From Linum tenue (lineage: Eukaryota > Streptophyta > Magnoliopsida > Malpighiales > Linaceae), in NCBI GenBank assembly GCA_946122785.1, contig CAMGYJ010000002.1, positions 70,907,724 through 70,971,723 on the forward strand: a stretch of DNA of 64,000 nt, given 5' to 3'. Of this stretch, positions 13,121-24,524 are shown in pieces. The stretch's first letter is position 1. Each line of letters opens with the position of its first letter. A program made the translations under genes and the position numbers. The notes under the pieces are model-generated. The model was not told the origin of the DNA, did not search any database, and worked only from the letters and a program-made list of their open reading frames with translations.

Positions 13121-15737
13121 TTAGGTAACTAGAACGTGGAGCGAGAGCGGGAGCGTGAGCGGGAGCGAGAGCGTCAGAGCGTTAATTTCAAAAGAACTCG
13201 ATATTGAGAGCGTGAACAGAGCGTTAATATTATATTATTATTAATTATTTTCTAATATATCTGAATAAAATATATTACTTTCTTATGATAAAAATGTATA
13301 AACAATGACAATATCAAGGATTTGGCAAGGTTATTGCGTGTGTATCTCGAGAAGGAGGTCACTTTTTTAGCCCGTGATGCTTCTGATTGGGACAAATTGG
13401 ATGTATGGACCGAGAATTTACAAGCCCACTGCTCAAGTAATTAAGCCCAAAGATAGTGCGACTGCCACATAATTAATCTTGCGGAGACCTTTCTCTCTCC
13501 TCATTTCCCTTCTCACAGCAAAACATCCGGTCGAATCATAAGCTTCAACCTGCCGCCATTCCTCCTCAGCGGTCGTCCTTCAATTTCTCCATCAAAGGCC
13601 AGACAATCGAGTCTCTTCCTCCGGCCTTGCTCTTTCCCAATCGATGCTTGCCCAGATCTGTTGCCGAGTCCTTCATATATGATGCTCTTAGCTTTGCATG
13701 TAACCGCTCGCCTACTCTCCTCCGGCTTCTTCCCAGTCGCCTGCCTCTTCTAATTTTCTTCACAACCTCCCACCTTAGGTAACCAGAACGTGGAGCGAGA
13801 GCGGGAGCGGGAGCGGGAGCGAGAGCGTCAGAGCGTTAATTTCAAAAGAACTCGATATTGAGAGCGTGAACAGAGCGTTAATATTATATTATTATTAATT
13901 ATTTTCTAATATATCTGAATAAAATATATTACTTTCTTATGATAAAAATGTATAAACAATGACAATATCAAGGATTTGGCAAGGTTATTGCGTGTGTATC
14001 TCGAGAAGGAGGTCACTTTTTTAGCCCGTGATGCTTCTGATTGGGACAAATTGGATGTATGGACCGAGAATTTACAAGCCCACTGCTCAAGTAATTAAGC
14101 CCAAAGATAGTGCGACTGCCACATAATTAATCTTGCGGAGACCTTTCTCTCTCCTCATTTCCCTTCTCACAGCAAAACATCCGGTCGAATCATAAGCTTC
14201 AACCTGCCGCCATTCCTCCTCAGCGGCCGTCCTTCAATTTCTCCATCAAAGGCCAGACAATCGAGTCTCTTCCTCCGGCCTTGCTCTTTCCCAATCGATG
14301 CTTGCCCAGATCTGTTGTCGAGTCCTTCATATATGATGCTCTTAGCTTTGCATGTAACCGCTCGCCTACTCTCCTCCGGCTTCTTCCCAGTCGCCTGCCT
14401 CTTCTAATTTTCTTCACAACCTCCCACCTTAGGTAACCAGAACGTGGAGCGAGAGCGGGAGCGTGAGCGGGAGCGAGAGCGTCAGAGCGTTAATTTCAAA
14501 AGAACTCGATATTGAGAGCGTGAACAGAGCGTTAATATTATATTATTATTAATTATTTTCTAATATATCTGAATAAAATATATTACTTTCTTATGATAAA
14601 AATGTATAAACAATGACAATATCAAGGATTTGGCAAGGTTATTGCGTGTGTATCTCGAGAAGGAGGTCACTTTTTTAGCCCGTGATGCTTCTGATTGGGA
14701 CAAATTGGATGTATGGACCGAGAATTTACAAGCCCACTGCTCAAGTAATTAAGCCCAAAGATAGTGCGACTGCCACATAATTAATCTTGCGGAGACCTTT
14801 CTCTCTCCTCATTTCCCTTCTCACAGCAAAACATCCGGTCGAATCATAAGCTTCAACCTGCCGCCATTCCTCCTCAGCGGCCGTCCTTCAATTTCTCCAT
14901 CAAAGGCCAGACAATCGAGTCTCTTCCTCCGGCCTTGCTCTTTCCCAATCGATGCTTGCCCAGATCTGTTGCCGAGTCCTTCATATATGATGCTCTTAGC
15001 TTTGCATGTAACCGCTCGCCTACTCTCCTCCGGCTTCTTCCCAGTCGCCTGCCTCTTCTAATTTTCTTCACAACCTCCCACCTTAGGTAACCAGAACGTG
15101 GAGCGAGAGCGGGAGCGTGAGCGGGAGCGAGAGCGTCAGAGCGTTAATTTCAAAAGAACTCGATATTGAGAGCGTGAACAGAGCGTTAATATTATATTAT
15201 TATTAATTATTTTCTAATATATCTGAATAAAATATATTACTTTCTTATGATAAAAATGTATAAACAATGACAATATCAAGGATTTGGCAAGGTTATTGCG
15301 TGTGTATCTCGAGAAGGAGGTCACTTTTTTAGCCCGTGATGCTTCTGATTGGGACAAATTGGATGTATGGACCGAGAATTTACAAGCCCACTGCTCAAGT
15401 AATTAAGCCCAAAGATAGTGCGACTGCCACATAATTAATCTTGCGGAGACCTTTCTCTCTCCTCATTTCCCTTCTCACAGCAAAACATCCGGTCGAATCA
15501 TAAGCTTCAACCTGCCGCCATTCCTCCTCAGCGGCCGTCCTTCAATTTCTCCATCAAAGGCCAGACAATCGAGTCTCTTCCTCCGGCCTTGCTCTTTCCC
15601 AATCGATGCTTGCCCAGATCTGTTGCCGAGTCCTTCATATATGATGCTCTTAGCTTTGCATGTAACCGCTCGCCTACTCTCCTCCGGCTTCTTCCCAGTC
15701 GCCTGCCTCTTCTAATTTTCTTCACAACCTCCCACCT
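13121..15737. repeat. Four tandem 654-bp units upstream of CTR9
   Basis: Units start at about 13121, 13775, 14429 and 15083, exactly 654 bp apart, and are nearly identical. The few differences I saw are GGTAACTAG versus GGTAACCAG at the start of unit 1, a GTGAGC versus GGGAGC hexamer in unit 2, GGTCGTCC versus GGCCGTCC at the end of unit 1, and TGTTGTCG versus TGTTGCCG in unit 2. Each unit holds a GAGCGG/GAGCGT/GAGCGA hexamer run, an AT-rich stretch, a CT-rich segment and, on the minus strand, the same 65-codon open frame (ending at 13566, 14220, 14874, 15528; begins KKIRRGRRLGRSRRR). The frame is very basic and matches nothing I know, so I do not call it a gene. Such high identity means very recent duplication or an assembly artefact. 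Confidence 0.97.
13137..13189. repeat. GAGCGN hexamer microrepeat
   Basis: A run of GAGCGA/GAGCGG/GAGCGT hexamers that recurs at the start of each 654-bp unit (near 13791, 14445, 15099). The order of hexamers differs slightly between units, so the array has mutated since duplication. Confidence 0.7.
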
Positions 15738-16502
15738 CATTGACAAATCCCACAGCTTCTTCCTATAGCCTTCCAGTCTTCAAAACACAGATAAGCATGA
15801 CTGATTTTCCCAGAAGTTAGCTTGTATTGGAACTCTGACTCGGACTCGATGTTGGTAATCGCCAACAAAATATCGTTCAAAATTTCCCCAATCAACAAAT
15901 TCCCTTTCTTTTCGGCTTCATCCATCAATCCAACCGGACACCATCTACGATTTCTCTATAACCCGTCTCTATGAAAATAAATTCGCGAATCACCCAACAA
16001 AATTCGCGCTCCTATAGAAAATAATTCGTGAATTTTCCGCGAGTCCCTTCCAATTCGCGTTTTCCCGCTCCAAAGCGGGAGCGCCGGCCTCTCCCCCACG
16101 AACTGTGTGACCTAACTCCCACCTCATTGACAAATCCCACAGCTTCTTCCTATAGCCTTCCAGTCTTCAAAACACAGATAAGCATGACTGATTTTCCCAG
16201 AAGTTAGCTTGTATTGGAACTCTGACTCGGACTCGATGTTGGTAATCGCCAACAAAATATCGTTCAAAATTTCCCCAATCAACAAATTCCCTTTCTTTTC
16301 GGCTTCATCCATCAATCCAACCGGACACCATCTACGATTTCTCTATAACCCGTCTCTATGAAAATAAATTCGCGAATCACCCAACAAAATTCGCGCTCCT
16401 ATAGAAAATAATTCGTGAATTTTCCGCGAGTCCCTTCCAATTCGCGTTTTCCCGCTCCAAAGCGGGAGCGCCGGCCTCTCCCCCACGAACTGTGTGACCT
16501 AA
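15729..16502. repeat. Two tandem 387-bp units
   Basis: Copies at 15729-16115 and 16116-16502, 387 bp apart and apparently identical. Each carries a minus-strand open frame of 63 codons (15737-15928 and 16124-16315) with MDEAEKKGNLLIGEILND and a C-terminal CFEDWKAIGRSCGICQ. The frame looks more protein-like than that of the 654-bp units (mixed composition, amphipathic segments). It has no recognisable domain and is shared only between the two copies. The array directly follows the 654-bp array, so two independent tandem events happened side by side. Possibly an exon of an unknown gene upstream of CTR9. Confidence 0.93.
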
Positions 16503-17155
16503 GTCTCTATTGGTGTTGCTGGCTGGCTGCTATTTCTACGGTTCTCGAATCACTCTCGCGCTCTAATAAGACCTTCCGAAGTCGAGTATTTGTTTGCAAT
16601 TTCCTTAATTAGGGATTTTATAGAATCTAGGAAAAAACATGTTTGATGAGAATTTAGACATCGTTATGTTTATTTAAATAATTTATGTATTTTTATTTTA
16701 GCATAGGTGTACAAAGACATAGGTAGGTTAGGTAGGTGTACAATATACTTATAAATATGAAGAGAATGAAATAATTAAATGTGGCGGTTGATATCTAATC
16801 AATCTGTCGATAAAAGAAGCCTTTTAGCCACTAAATGGGCAGCACTGTCAGTATCTTAAAAAATGCAATAAAGGATACAAGCAGGTACACAACACGCGCC
16901 AAAACCAAAGAAGTCGGAGGATAGATCATCCTTGCTGATAGCATAAACAGAGCAGCCATTCCTATTGCCAGGTGCATGCAGAACCGCCAACAATTGTTTG
17001 GCAACACAAAGCTGGTTCCACAAATGAAGCACTTTGGTGGGCCCGTGCCAACTTTCACTATTGACCCATATATATACAAAATAGTGGCAAACCCCTAATC
17101 ACCCACTTTTCCTTCTGCCAGACAAGCTGGACAGAGAGAGAGTGTCACACGCTCG
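16503..17155. other. Intergenic between the tandem arrays and the hAT-like block
   Basis: AT-rich, no recognised gene. It holds the candidate small minus-strand frame described separately at 16831-17079. Confidence 0.4.
16831..17079 (-). CDS. Candidate small membrane protein or gene fragment
   Basis: An 82-codon frame with a start codon. Its composition is protein-like: an N-terminal CFICGTSF cysteine pair, then two hydrophobic segments (around MHLAIGMAALFMLSA and VLARVVYLLVSFIAFF) that could be membrane helices. I do not recognise the family. No splice partner is obvious on either side. It could be the last exon of an unseen or decayed gene, or a chance frame. Confidence 0.25.
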   Translation of the reverse strand: MYIYGSIVKVGTGPPKCFICGTSFVLPNNCWRFCMHLAIGMAALFMLSARMIYPPTSLVLARVVYLLVSFIAFFKILTVLPI

Positions 17156-18110
17156 CAGGGGTGGCAGTCGGTCGGTTTCGGTTTAACCGAAAATCGATTT
17201 TTTGGTTATCGGTTAAACTGAGCAACCATCTCCCATTGCCGAGCACCGACCGTGAGTGACACCACGGCTAGCCGACCACCGACCGGTCGGTTATCAGTTT
17301 TGGTTCGGTTAGCCGCCTACCCGAAAACACTCCCTTCTCTAAAAAAAAATCATTAAAAATTATTAAAATAAACAAACGAAAATCTCTACCACTAAATTCT
17401 TATCTTTTTCCTCCTTCTCTCCCATTCTCTCTCCTTCCTTCCTCCAAAAAGAACCACCAGAGACCAGCCTTTTCTTCCTTCTCTCTCCTTCCTCCATTTC
17501 AAACCCACAAGCCACAACACCCGACCATTCCTTCCTTCTCTCTCCTTCCTTCCTTCATTGCAGATTTAGACACCACGGCGGCCGGTCGTGGAGGAGAAGC
17601 AGAGGCGCCGGCACACCGGCGGCCACGGAGGAGAGCGAAGGGAGACATCCCCGGCGTAGGAGAGGCGAAAATGGAAAGGGAAGGATGGCGATGGGAGACG
17701 CGCGGAGGCCTGGGGTCGTCGGGGATGGGAGATGGCGATGTCGGGGAGGAATCGGCGAGGAGAAACGATGCTATCTCTGACTTTGGCTCTGGCTCGCGGT
17801 GCCTGGTCTTCGAGGAAGGCGGGGAGGGGAGACAGAGTCATCGGGGAGGGTGGCTGGGGTTTGGATGGCGGAGGGCGAAGGTAATGGCAGAGCTGGGCTG
17901 GATTTGGATGGCGGCTGGGCTGGGATTTGGATGGCGGAGGGCTAGGATTTGAGTACGAAGAAGAAATAATTAGGGTTGGGGTTTTATTAAAAGGATGACT
18001 GGTCGGTTATGTTCGGTTAGTCGGGTAATCACGGTTAATTATACTCGGTTATTCGGCTAGCCGAAAACCAGCTTTATTCCACCGAACACCGACGAGGCAA
18101 ATAACCGTCG
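17156..18110 (+). mobile_element. hAT-like element or remnant rich in CGGTT/AACCG
   Basis: It starts CAGGGGTGGCAGTCGGTCGG, the form of many plant hAT termini. Both ends carry dense CGGTT/AACCG motifs (about 17163-17310 and 18000-18115) around a purine/pyrimidine-rich middle with no transposase. The right terminus and the target-site duplication could not be found, so the right boundary is approximate. It runs directly into the first recognisable MKK exon and occupies the place where that gene's N-terminal codons and promoter should be. Confidence 0.5.
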
Positions 18111-18118
18111 GTTTCTGC

Positions 18119-20498
18119 TTGCTTGATTTCTGTTCTGAACTTGGAGAATCTCGATCTTATTCTGCTGATGGATTTGCTTCCAGAACACAGAGTGGCACAT
18201 TCATGGACGGTGATCTGCTCGTCAATCGCGACGGGGTTCGAATCGTCTCTCAATCCGAGCCCGACGCTGTACGCACGATTGATATCTTTCCTTATATGTT
18301 TCTGCTTTGTGGAAATGGTGTCCGATTCAGTGGTTGAAAGTCTCGGCGGTACTGTTTGTCTAATTGTTTGCTTCTTTACTGGATTTTTCATCAGCCGCCG
18401 CCAATTCAGCCCGCCGACAACCAGATGAGCCTAGCTGATATAGACACCATCAAGGTCATCGGAAAGGGGAATGGCGGCATTGTTCAGTTGGTGCAGCACA
18501 AATGGACGTGCCAGTTCTTCGCATTAAAGGTTGGTTCGTATCTCCCTATTGATTGTTTGCATAGCAGCCTTTCTATTTTCAGCTTACTTCTGGCAGTGGA
18601 ACGGGAAGTGTAAGTTAACAGTGGTTTCAAATTAATTATGAACTTAACTTACTGGCAACATTAAGTTGCGGAAAGCTTCTTTCAGCCTTTTTAATTGCTA
18701 CTTCAGCTGATTATCTAGCTAGCAATCAAGAACTAGGCTCTTGTTGATATTTGCTTTCTGGCTTTTAAATCAGTTGCTTTTAAATCAGTTGAAATTTGAA
18801 CTTAATTGATAGCACAAGTTGCAAATCGCTCCCCTTTTTGCTTTACTAATTGTTGTAGAACTTTATAAAAGTTTTCATCTGTCATTTCGTTTGACCTCTA
18901 CCTGTAGTGCATTGAACAAAAATATGTATTTGTGATGCGGACGATGGTACAGAGAGTAGCGATCTTCTTTCTACGAATGTCTACTAATTCTCAAGGTGGT
19001 TGAATTGCTCCCGACTCAAGGACCTTGTACTAAGTCATTATCAGGAGTAGTTAGTTTTTTTTTTCTTTCTTAAATAAGATGGAGTGAATAAATGACTCTT
19101 GACCTTGTAAATGACTGATTTTTCATTATATGTGCTTGCCAAAATGTTTCCATTTATTACCCCTCCAGCTAACTATTGATGTCCCTGCTTATGTGTAGGT
19201 TATACAAATGAATATCGAGGAGTCTGCACGTAAGGCAATTGCTAAGGAACTTAAAATTAATCAATCAGCACAATGCCCCCACGTCGTTTTGTGCTATCAA
19301 TCTTTCTATGATAACGGTGCTGTTTCCATTATCTTGGAATACATGGATGGTGGTTCCCTAGCAGATTTTCTGAGAAAAGTTAGAACAATTCCTGAACCAT
19401 ACCTTGCTGCTATCACTAAGCAGGTTCGATGGCTTTCAAATTCTAGTTGTCTATGGTTTCAATACTTTTAGCGCTATCAATTTTCTTATTCCAGATCTGT
19501 CCCTGTCAACTCAGGTACTGAAGGGTTTGTTGTATCTTCATCATGAGAAACATGTTATCCACAGAGACATGAAGCCTTCCAATTTGTTAATAAATCATAG
19601 AGGAGAAGTCAAGATCACTGACTTTGGTGTGAGTGCAATAATGCAAAGCACATCAGGACAGGCAAATACTTTTGTTGGCACTTACAACTATATGTCTGTA
19701 AGTAAATCACTTTTGGCCAAATTTTTCTTGTGATAGTCATTCTAGTTGTTCTTGCTACAATGGCCAATGGCCAGCAGCTTGTAAATTGCTAATAAGCATC
19801 TTCCTGTTGCAGCCTGAGAGAATTAGTGGAGGAAAATATGACTACAAAAGTGATATTTGGAGCTTGGGGTTAGTGTTGATGGAATGTGCAACAGGTCAAT
19901 TTCCATATGCACCCCCAGAGCAAGAGGAAGGCTGGGTTAATGTTTATGAGCTTATGGAAGCAATCGTTGAGCAACCACCACCTCATCTGCCTTCTGATCA
20001 GTTTTCTCCAGAATTTGGCTAATTTATATCTGCATGGTAATGCTAACCTGCTTGGCTTTAATAAGCCATTTTCACAATATTACTATTTCTGATTCATTTA
20101 CGTAAACTTCTTAATCCTCTTCCTGAGCTTTATTACTCGAATAATATTTACTCTTGCTATGGTTTCCTTGTATCTGCTTTTCGGCGGCACTAATTTCTAC
20201 TTGTTTAAGCTCTATTATGCTTACCATTCTTGCCTGCTGCATATTTTTCAGTGTTCAAAAAGACCCAAAATATAGACTGTCAGCACTTGAACTTATGGTA
20301 CAAGAAATCTCCTCTGGCCTTGTCTCTTGTTATTGGTTCATATGGTTTGAGTAAACTCAGAGAAAATTTGACATCTGTGTGTCTCTTTTCTTTGCTATGC
20401 AATGTCAGTCACATCCATTTATGAACTTGTACAAGGACCTTCATATAGATCTCTCATCTTACTTCAAGAATGCTGGCTCGCCTCTTGCAACCTTTTAA
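18119..20498 (+). pseudogene. MKK2: Group A MAP kinase kinase (MKK1/MKK2 type), truncated at both ends
   Basis: Recognisable exons: about 18119-18268, 18395-18529, 19199-19423, 19515-19697, 19813-20036, 20252-20297, 20409-20498; all joins are GT-AG and in phase. Visible motifs are TQSGTFMDGDLLVNRDGVRI (N-terminal region typical of MKK1/2), glycine loop GKGNGGIV, lysine in [21 protein letters not shown], activation loop with the plant S/T-x5-T spacing before [12 protein letters not shown], and subdomains up to [14 protein letters not shown]. Two lesions are seen. The roughly 30 N-terminal codons, including the start and the usual basic docking segment, are absent; the only in-frame ATG in exon 1 is at 18203. 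A TAA at 20020-20022 replaces what should be a serine codon before FISA. The downstream exons (QKDPKYRLSALELM and SHPFMNLYKDLHIDLSSYF) remain well preserved, so the stop is probably recent. Loss of about 50 residues removes kinase subdomain XI. MKK1/2 normally act between MEKK1 and MPK4 in stress signalling (established). This copy is probably inactive. Confidence 0.85.
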
Positions 20499-21360
20499 GT
20501 ATCTGGTAAGTGGAGTACTTAGCCAACTTTGCACAAACAAGCCTTGCCTCAATCTGTTGATATTCTTTCCTTCACTTGTTTCCAGTTATGTTTTATGGTT
20601 TTCCTCTCTATTTGAGTGTATTGCTCATGGGAAAGACATCGCATGAATTGGATAAGGAAAAGAACAGAGTAATGTTAAGAAAAGTAAACACGTTTAAAAG
20701 CTCCACTTATCTTTCGTTCAGTGAACTAAAATGATGAATCTGCAAGTTCTGATTTGAAAGTAAAAGGAGATAAAGAAATTCCTTCCTAATTCCTTCCTAA
20801 TTCTACCAAAGCACAGCTCCTAGCTCACGGTTCTGTACTGATGTACGCTCTTCTACCAAAGCTCTTTTTACTTTCAGAAGTGGCTTAACAGCTTACTATG
20901 TAAAAGTTTCCCTGTGCTTTTGAGTCGTGAACCAGTCAATTCATCTAAATTCGGCTGCTGATGAAAGTTGTTTACACTGATTAGATTTGCCACTTCGTAC
21001 CAGATGCGGCTCATGGAGACTCACTCTGAAATAACTAAAGGGAAGTGTTCTAGTTAAAATTTTGAAGTTCTGAGAAGTATTCAGCTGCAAAACGCGGCAG
21101 GTAAGCAGCAATGTGTCAAGAAGCACCAACTCGAGTATCAAATTGCTCAAAACAATTCGTGTACTGTAAAACGAACTGCTTCTCTGCAGTGTAACTAGCG
21201 CGAGGTGTTGTTATCTCTTACACTGGGAGGGGATCCCCCTTGTATAATTTGAGTTGCCAGAGGAAAGAGTACCGTAACTTGCTTGTATGACAAACAACAG
21301 TGTATTAAAAAAACACACCACTTTGTGTGAAAGGTGTGTGGCTTTGTTTTTAACACGTTA
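20499..21360 (+). other. 3' flank of the MKK relic
   Basis: No gene seen. It probably includes the former 3' UTR; a short local duplication with the segment TTCTACCAAAGC occurs near 20807 and 20852. Confidence 0.35.
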
Positions 21361-21786
21361 GGGGTCGTTTGGAAGTTGCGATTGTTAGCATTGTATTTGT
21401 TAAATACATGCATTGTCCACAATACAACGTTTGGAAGTGTCAAGTTGCAAAACAATGCATGTATTGTTTTGTGTGGGTCCCACCAACAATCAACAAAAAT
21501 GATGGATTGTACTAAAAGTTGAGATTGTTGTGATTGTTGGTTTAATAATTGAGCACATTTACTTTTTCCAATTATGTCCATAATTCTTTTTGTTTTATAT
21601 TAAAAGTGGAGGACAAATATGACATTTCATTATAAAGTAACTTTATAACAGTCAATTCATAAATTATAATCTCAACAACCAAACAATGTAATTTCAAAAT
21701 GCATCTATTGTATAAATGCATGCATTTATATCATAGTGATTCATAACAATACAACGATTTAAGATACGCAACTTCCAAACGACCCC
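21361..21786. mobile_element. PIF/Harbinger-like MITE (426 bp)
   Basis: The perfect terminal inverted repeat starts GGGGTCGTTTGGAAGTTGCG and is mirrored at 21767-21786. It is flanked by the 3-bp target-site duplication TTA (21358-21360 and 21787-21789), the hallmark of this superfamily. The interior is AT-rich and non-coding. Confidence 0.88.
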
Positions 21787-22328
21787 TTATAGTCTGTCTT
21801 TTTTCCTCTCAATATTGTTTTTAATTTCTTTTTCTATCCGGGATCGCATTTAACACTCCAAACTTTTTTAGATATTATATTGTCCGCTTTGGATCTAAAT
21901 TCTCACGGGTTTCGCTTTGGAATATAAATCAAGATGACTTCTTATTTGGATTCTTACAATAACTTTTCCTTTTCACCTCAAAATGTGTCTTATCGGTTAA
22001 TGCTGATATTTTTTTTCTTATGAACCATGAATTTCTTTCATACTTTATCGATTTGGAATTTTCCTGAAATATTACACTACTACACGTACACAGCGGCGGA
22101 TCCATGACATAAGAGAGCACTGGACCGTATTTGAATGGAATATCAGATACCATAAACAAAAATATATAATAATATAGTTTTCATTACAACGCCAATTGTA
22201 CAAGAATGTCTTTTAATTTAGCAAATTCATCAATAATATAATCTTCATCCATACTGATAATATCCTCTTTTTCAAAGAAAATAGCTAAGTAATCAACGAG
22301 AAATTCATCGCTCATTTTGTTGCACAAA

Positions 22329-22640
22329 TCAATGTTCATGATCCATTGCTGAAAATATTCTCTTCATGGTAGTTGTTGAAACGGCTAGATCAACACTAGA
22401 CAAATCAACCGACAAATCAATTTGTATTATGTGTCCATCCCTATTTCCCCCCAGCTTCTCTAATAATTTCGCAAGAGAAGAAACTTCATCTTCCTCACAT
22501 GAGTAGTGCATTCTCCAAAGAATGAATCTCATAGCCTTCAAAGTCTCGAGGCTAAACTCTTGAGCAAGTTTGTAAATATTTTCTTCATCAAAATACCAGA
22601 AAGAACGGTTAGAATCTAGTGCCCCACTCAATTGAGGCAA
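22329..22640 (-). pseudogene. hAT transposase C-terminal fragment
   Basis: Open frame of 103 codons. It contains FSLETLKAMRFILWRMHYSC and ends in VSTTTMKRIFSAMDHEH, which corresponds to the hAT dimerisation motif (usually a VERAFSAM-type sequence). It resembles the zinc-finger MYM-type-1-like class of plant hAT proteins. The N-terminal zinc finger and the catalytic part are absent, so it is not functional. Confidence 0.7.
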
Positions 22641-23103
22641 TCTAAATGATGACTCAACAAGTTTGTAAATATTTTCTTAATCAAAAGAATGGAAAGAAAA
22701 CCAGCTCGACGGGCTGGCAGAGAAATCCATTTTGGGTCTGCTCGTCTCCTCGTTCTTGTTTTGTTTTGGGGGGATTGGGAAATTTTTTGAATTTTGAAAT
22801 GAAGGGTGTGCTTTAGTTTAGAGATTTTCTTAATGAAACTTTACACTTTTAGGTTTTCATGTTATTTTTCAAATAAAATCATTGGGGCTATAGAAAATTT
22901 AGTATAAATTTAGAGTAATGGTTTGGATGTGTTCATCTGAACCATTTTCCTAGTTACACAAAATCCTATTATCAAATAAAACTAGACAGAATTTTAAATA
23001 GCACTGGACCAAATACCTAAATCAAAAAATTTTATAAGCACTAAACTAACCCTGGATCCGGAGGAGGGCTGGGTCGGGGCCTGGGTTGGCCCAACCCTGG
23101 ATC

Positions 23104-23849
23104 TAGGGATTAGAAATGGTGCGGTCTGGTCCAAACCAGACCATATATACGGTCTATGGTCCAGACCGAAAGGCTGAAGTATAGACCACAGGCCAGACCA
23201 CAGGCCAGACCACAAACTATACGGTCTGGTCCAGACCACGCCTGTGCGGTCTGGTCCAGACCACGCCTGTGCGGTCTGGTTCGGTATGGTCTGGTCCAGA
23301 TAGACCACACTCAATGAAAAATGAATAATTTGTTTAGTCAACCACACAAAAAATTGAACCAATAACCAAGAAAAATAATTGTTATTTGCCTTAACACATT
23401 AATCCTAACATGCATGAATAATTTTGATACCCTAAATCTTAGTACATAACAAATATACAAAGTAAAAGTATCCCAACTTGCATCATAACGTCATAAACAT
23501 TAACATAATGTCATATGGAGACACAATTATCTCTACTCTCTGGTTAAATGTGGTTGTGAATGAAGGAGGAACGAGATTCACAAAACTAAGGTTGAGACTT
23601 GGGTGTCGTTGTGGGAGTTGGGAGAGTGGTCGAATGGGCTGTTAACACGTATTGACAAGTCAGTTGGGTCCACGGTTTGGTCCGGTAAACCGCGGTCTAG
23701 ACCAGACCAGACCAAGAGATCAAAATATAAAATTATACATATCATGGACCAGACCAGACCATACTTAACGGTCTACGGTCCGGACCAAACTGTACGGTAC
23801 GGTTTGAACCACGGTTTTTCAAACGGTCTGGTCTATTTTCCCAGCCCTA
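23104..23849. mobile_element. Non-autonomous hAT element nested in the older hAT
   Basis: Ends TAGGGATTAGAAATGG and ...CCCAGCCCTA. Flanking 8-mers CCTGGATC (23096-23103) and TCTGGATC (23850-23857) match at 7 of 8 positions. The sequence is packed with GGTCTGG/CCAGACC inverted motifs near both ends and is otherwise non-coding. A truncated relative lies at 46758-47244. Confidence 0.82.
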
Positions 23850-23873
23850 TCTGGATCCGCCACTGCACGTACA

Positions 23874-24524
23874 TCTAAAGGAATTTAATTTTTCTTCTAT
23901 TATTAGGGTTTGTTGTTTCTTTTCTAACGAACATAAACAACACATTTCCTTCTTCATAAATATCTTGGTCTAAACTTTTGTGCCCATGGCTCTGCTGTAC
24001 ACACACTTCATAAGTTCATTCATCTCCATACATAAAAAAAAGCTTGCAGCACAATCTCCTAACGGTTCAATGCTTTCATATACTTATTGCTATGATGCTC
24101 CCAACACTTAGAAATGGTTTATGAAATACACGTTTAGATTGTGAAGTGCATACGTTTCGAAAAGGCTAAAAAGGTCCTAAAACCAACACTACAATGAGAA
24201 CTACACACATTTAAGAGTTTATTTTTACGAAACCTAAATTCATCACAAAATAGGAATGTGTTATAGAGTTTGGACAAAAATCTAGGAATTATGGGAGATA
24301 AATACAAGAGACAAAGAATAGTTCAAACACAATGGAACAAACCAAGTCCACTGAAAAGAGAGGGAAAAGCAACTGAAGAAAACCCACAAAGCCAACCCAA
24401 AGCCCAACGAAACACTGGCCCAATACAACCTATCCACAATTAACCCAGCCCCCTTACAAGCATAGCCAAAACAGAAAAAAAAAAACTCACAACCATCCAC
24501 CACATATGAAAGGGATAAGATCAG
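23874..24524. other. Intergenic
   Basis: No gene recognised. The sequence at about 24300-24480 is CA-rich on the plus strand (many CCCAA motifs) and may be retroelement debris. Confidence 0.3.

Larger units (their letters stand above)
22091..23865 (-). mobile_element. hAT transposon relic, host of a nested hAT element
   Basis: Termini are CAGCGGCGGATCC and its partner GGATCCGCCACTG, flanked by a perfect 8-bp duplication CACGTACA (22083-22090 and 23866-23873). The minus strand keeps the C-terminal part of a hAT transposase (see 22329-22640). The element is interrupted by a second hAT element at 23104-23849. Confidence 0.88.

Noticed and set aside
13566..15746. Four copies of a 65-72 codon Arg/Lys-rich frame in the 654-bp units as a gene array
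   Set aside because: Highly basic composition, no family resemblance and no splice context; more likely a chance frame carried along by DNA duplication. Kept only as part of the repeat.
17566..17952. GC-rich frames inside the hAT-like block upstream of MKK
   Set aside because: Repetitive purine/pyrimidine-rich sequence; no recognised captured gene.
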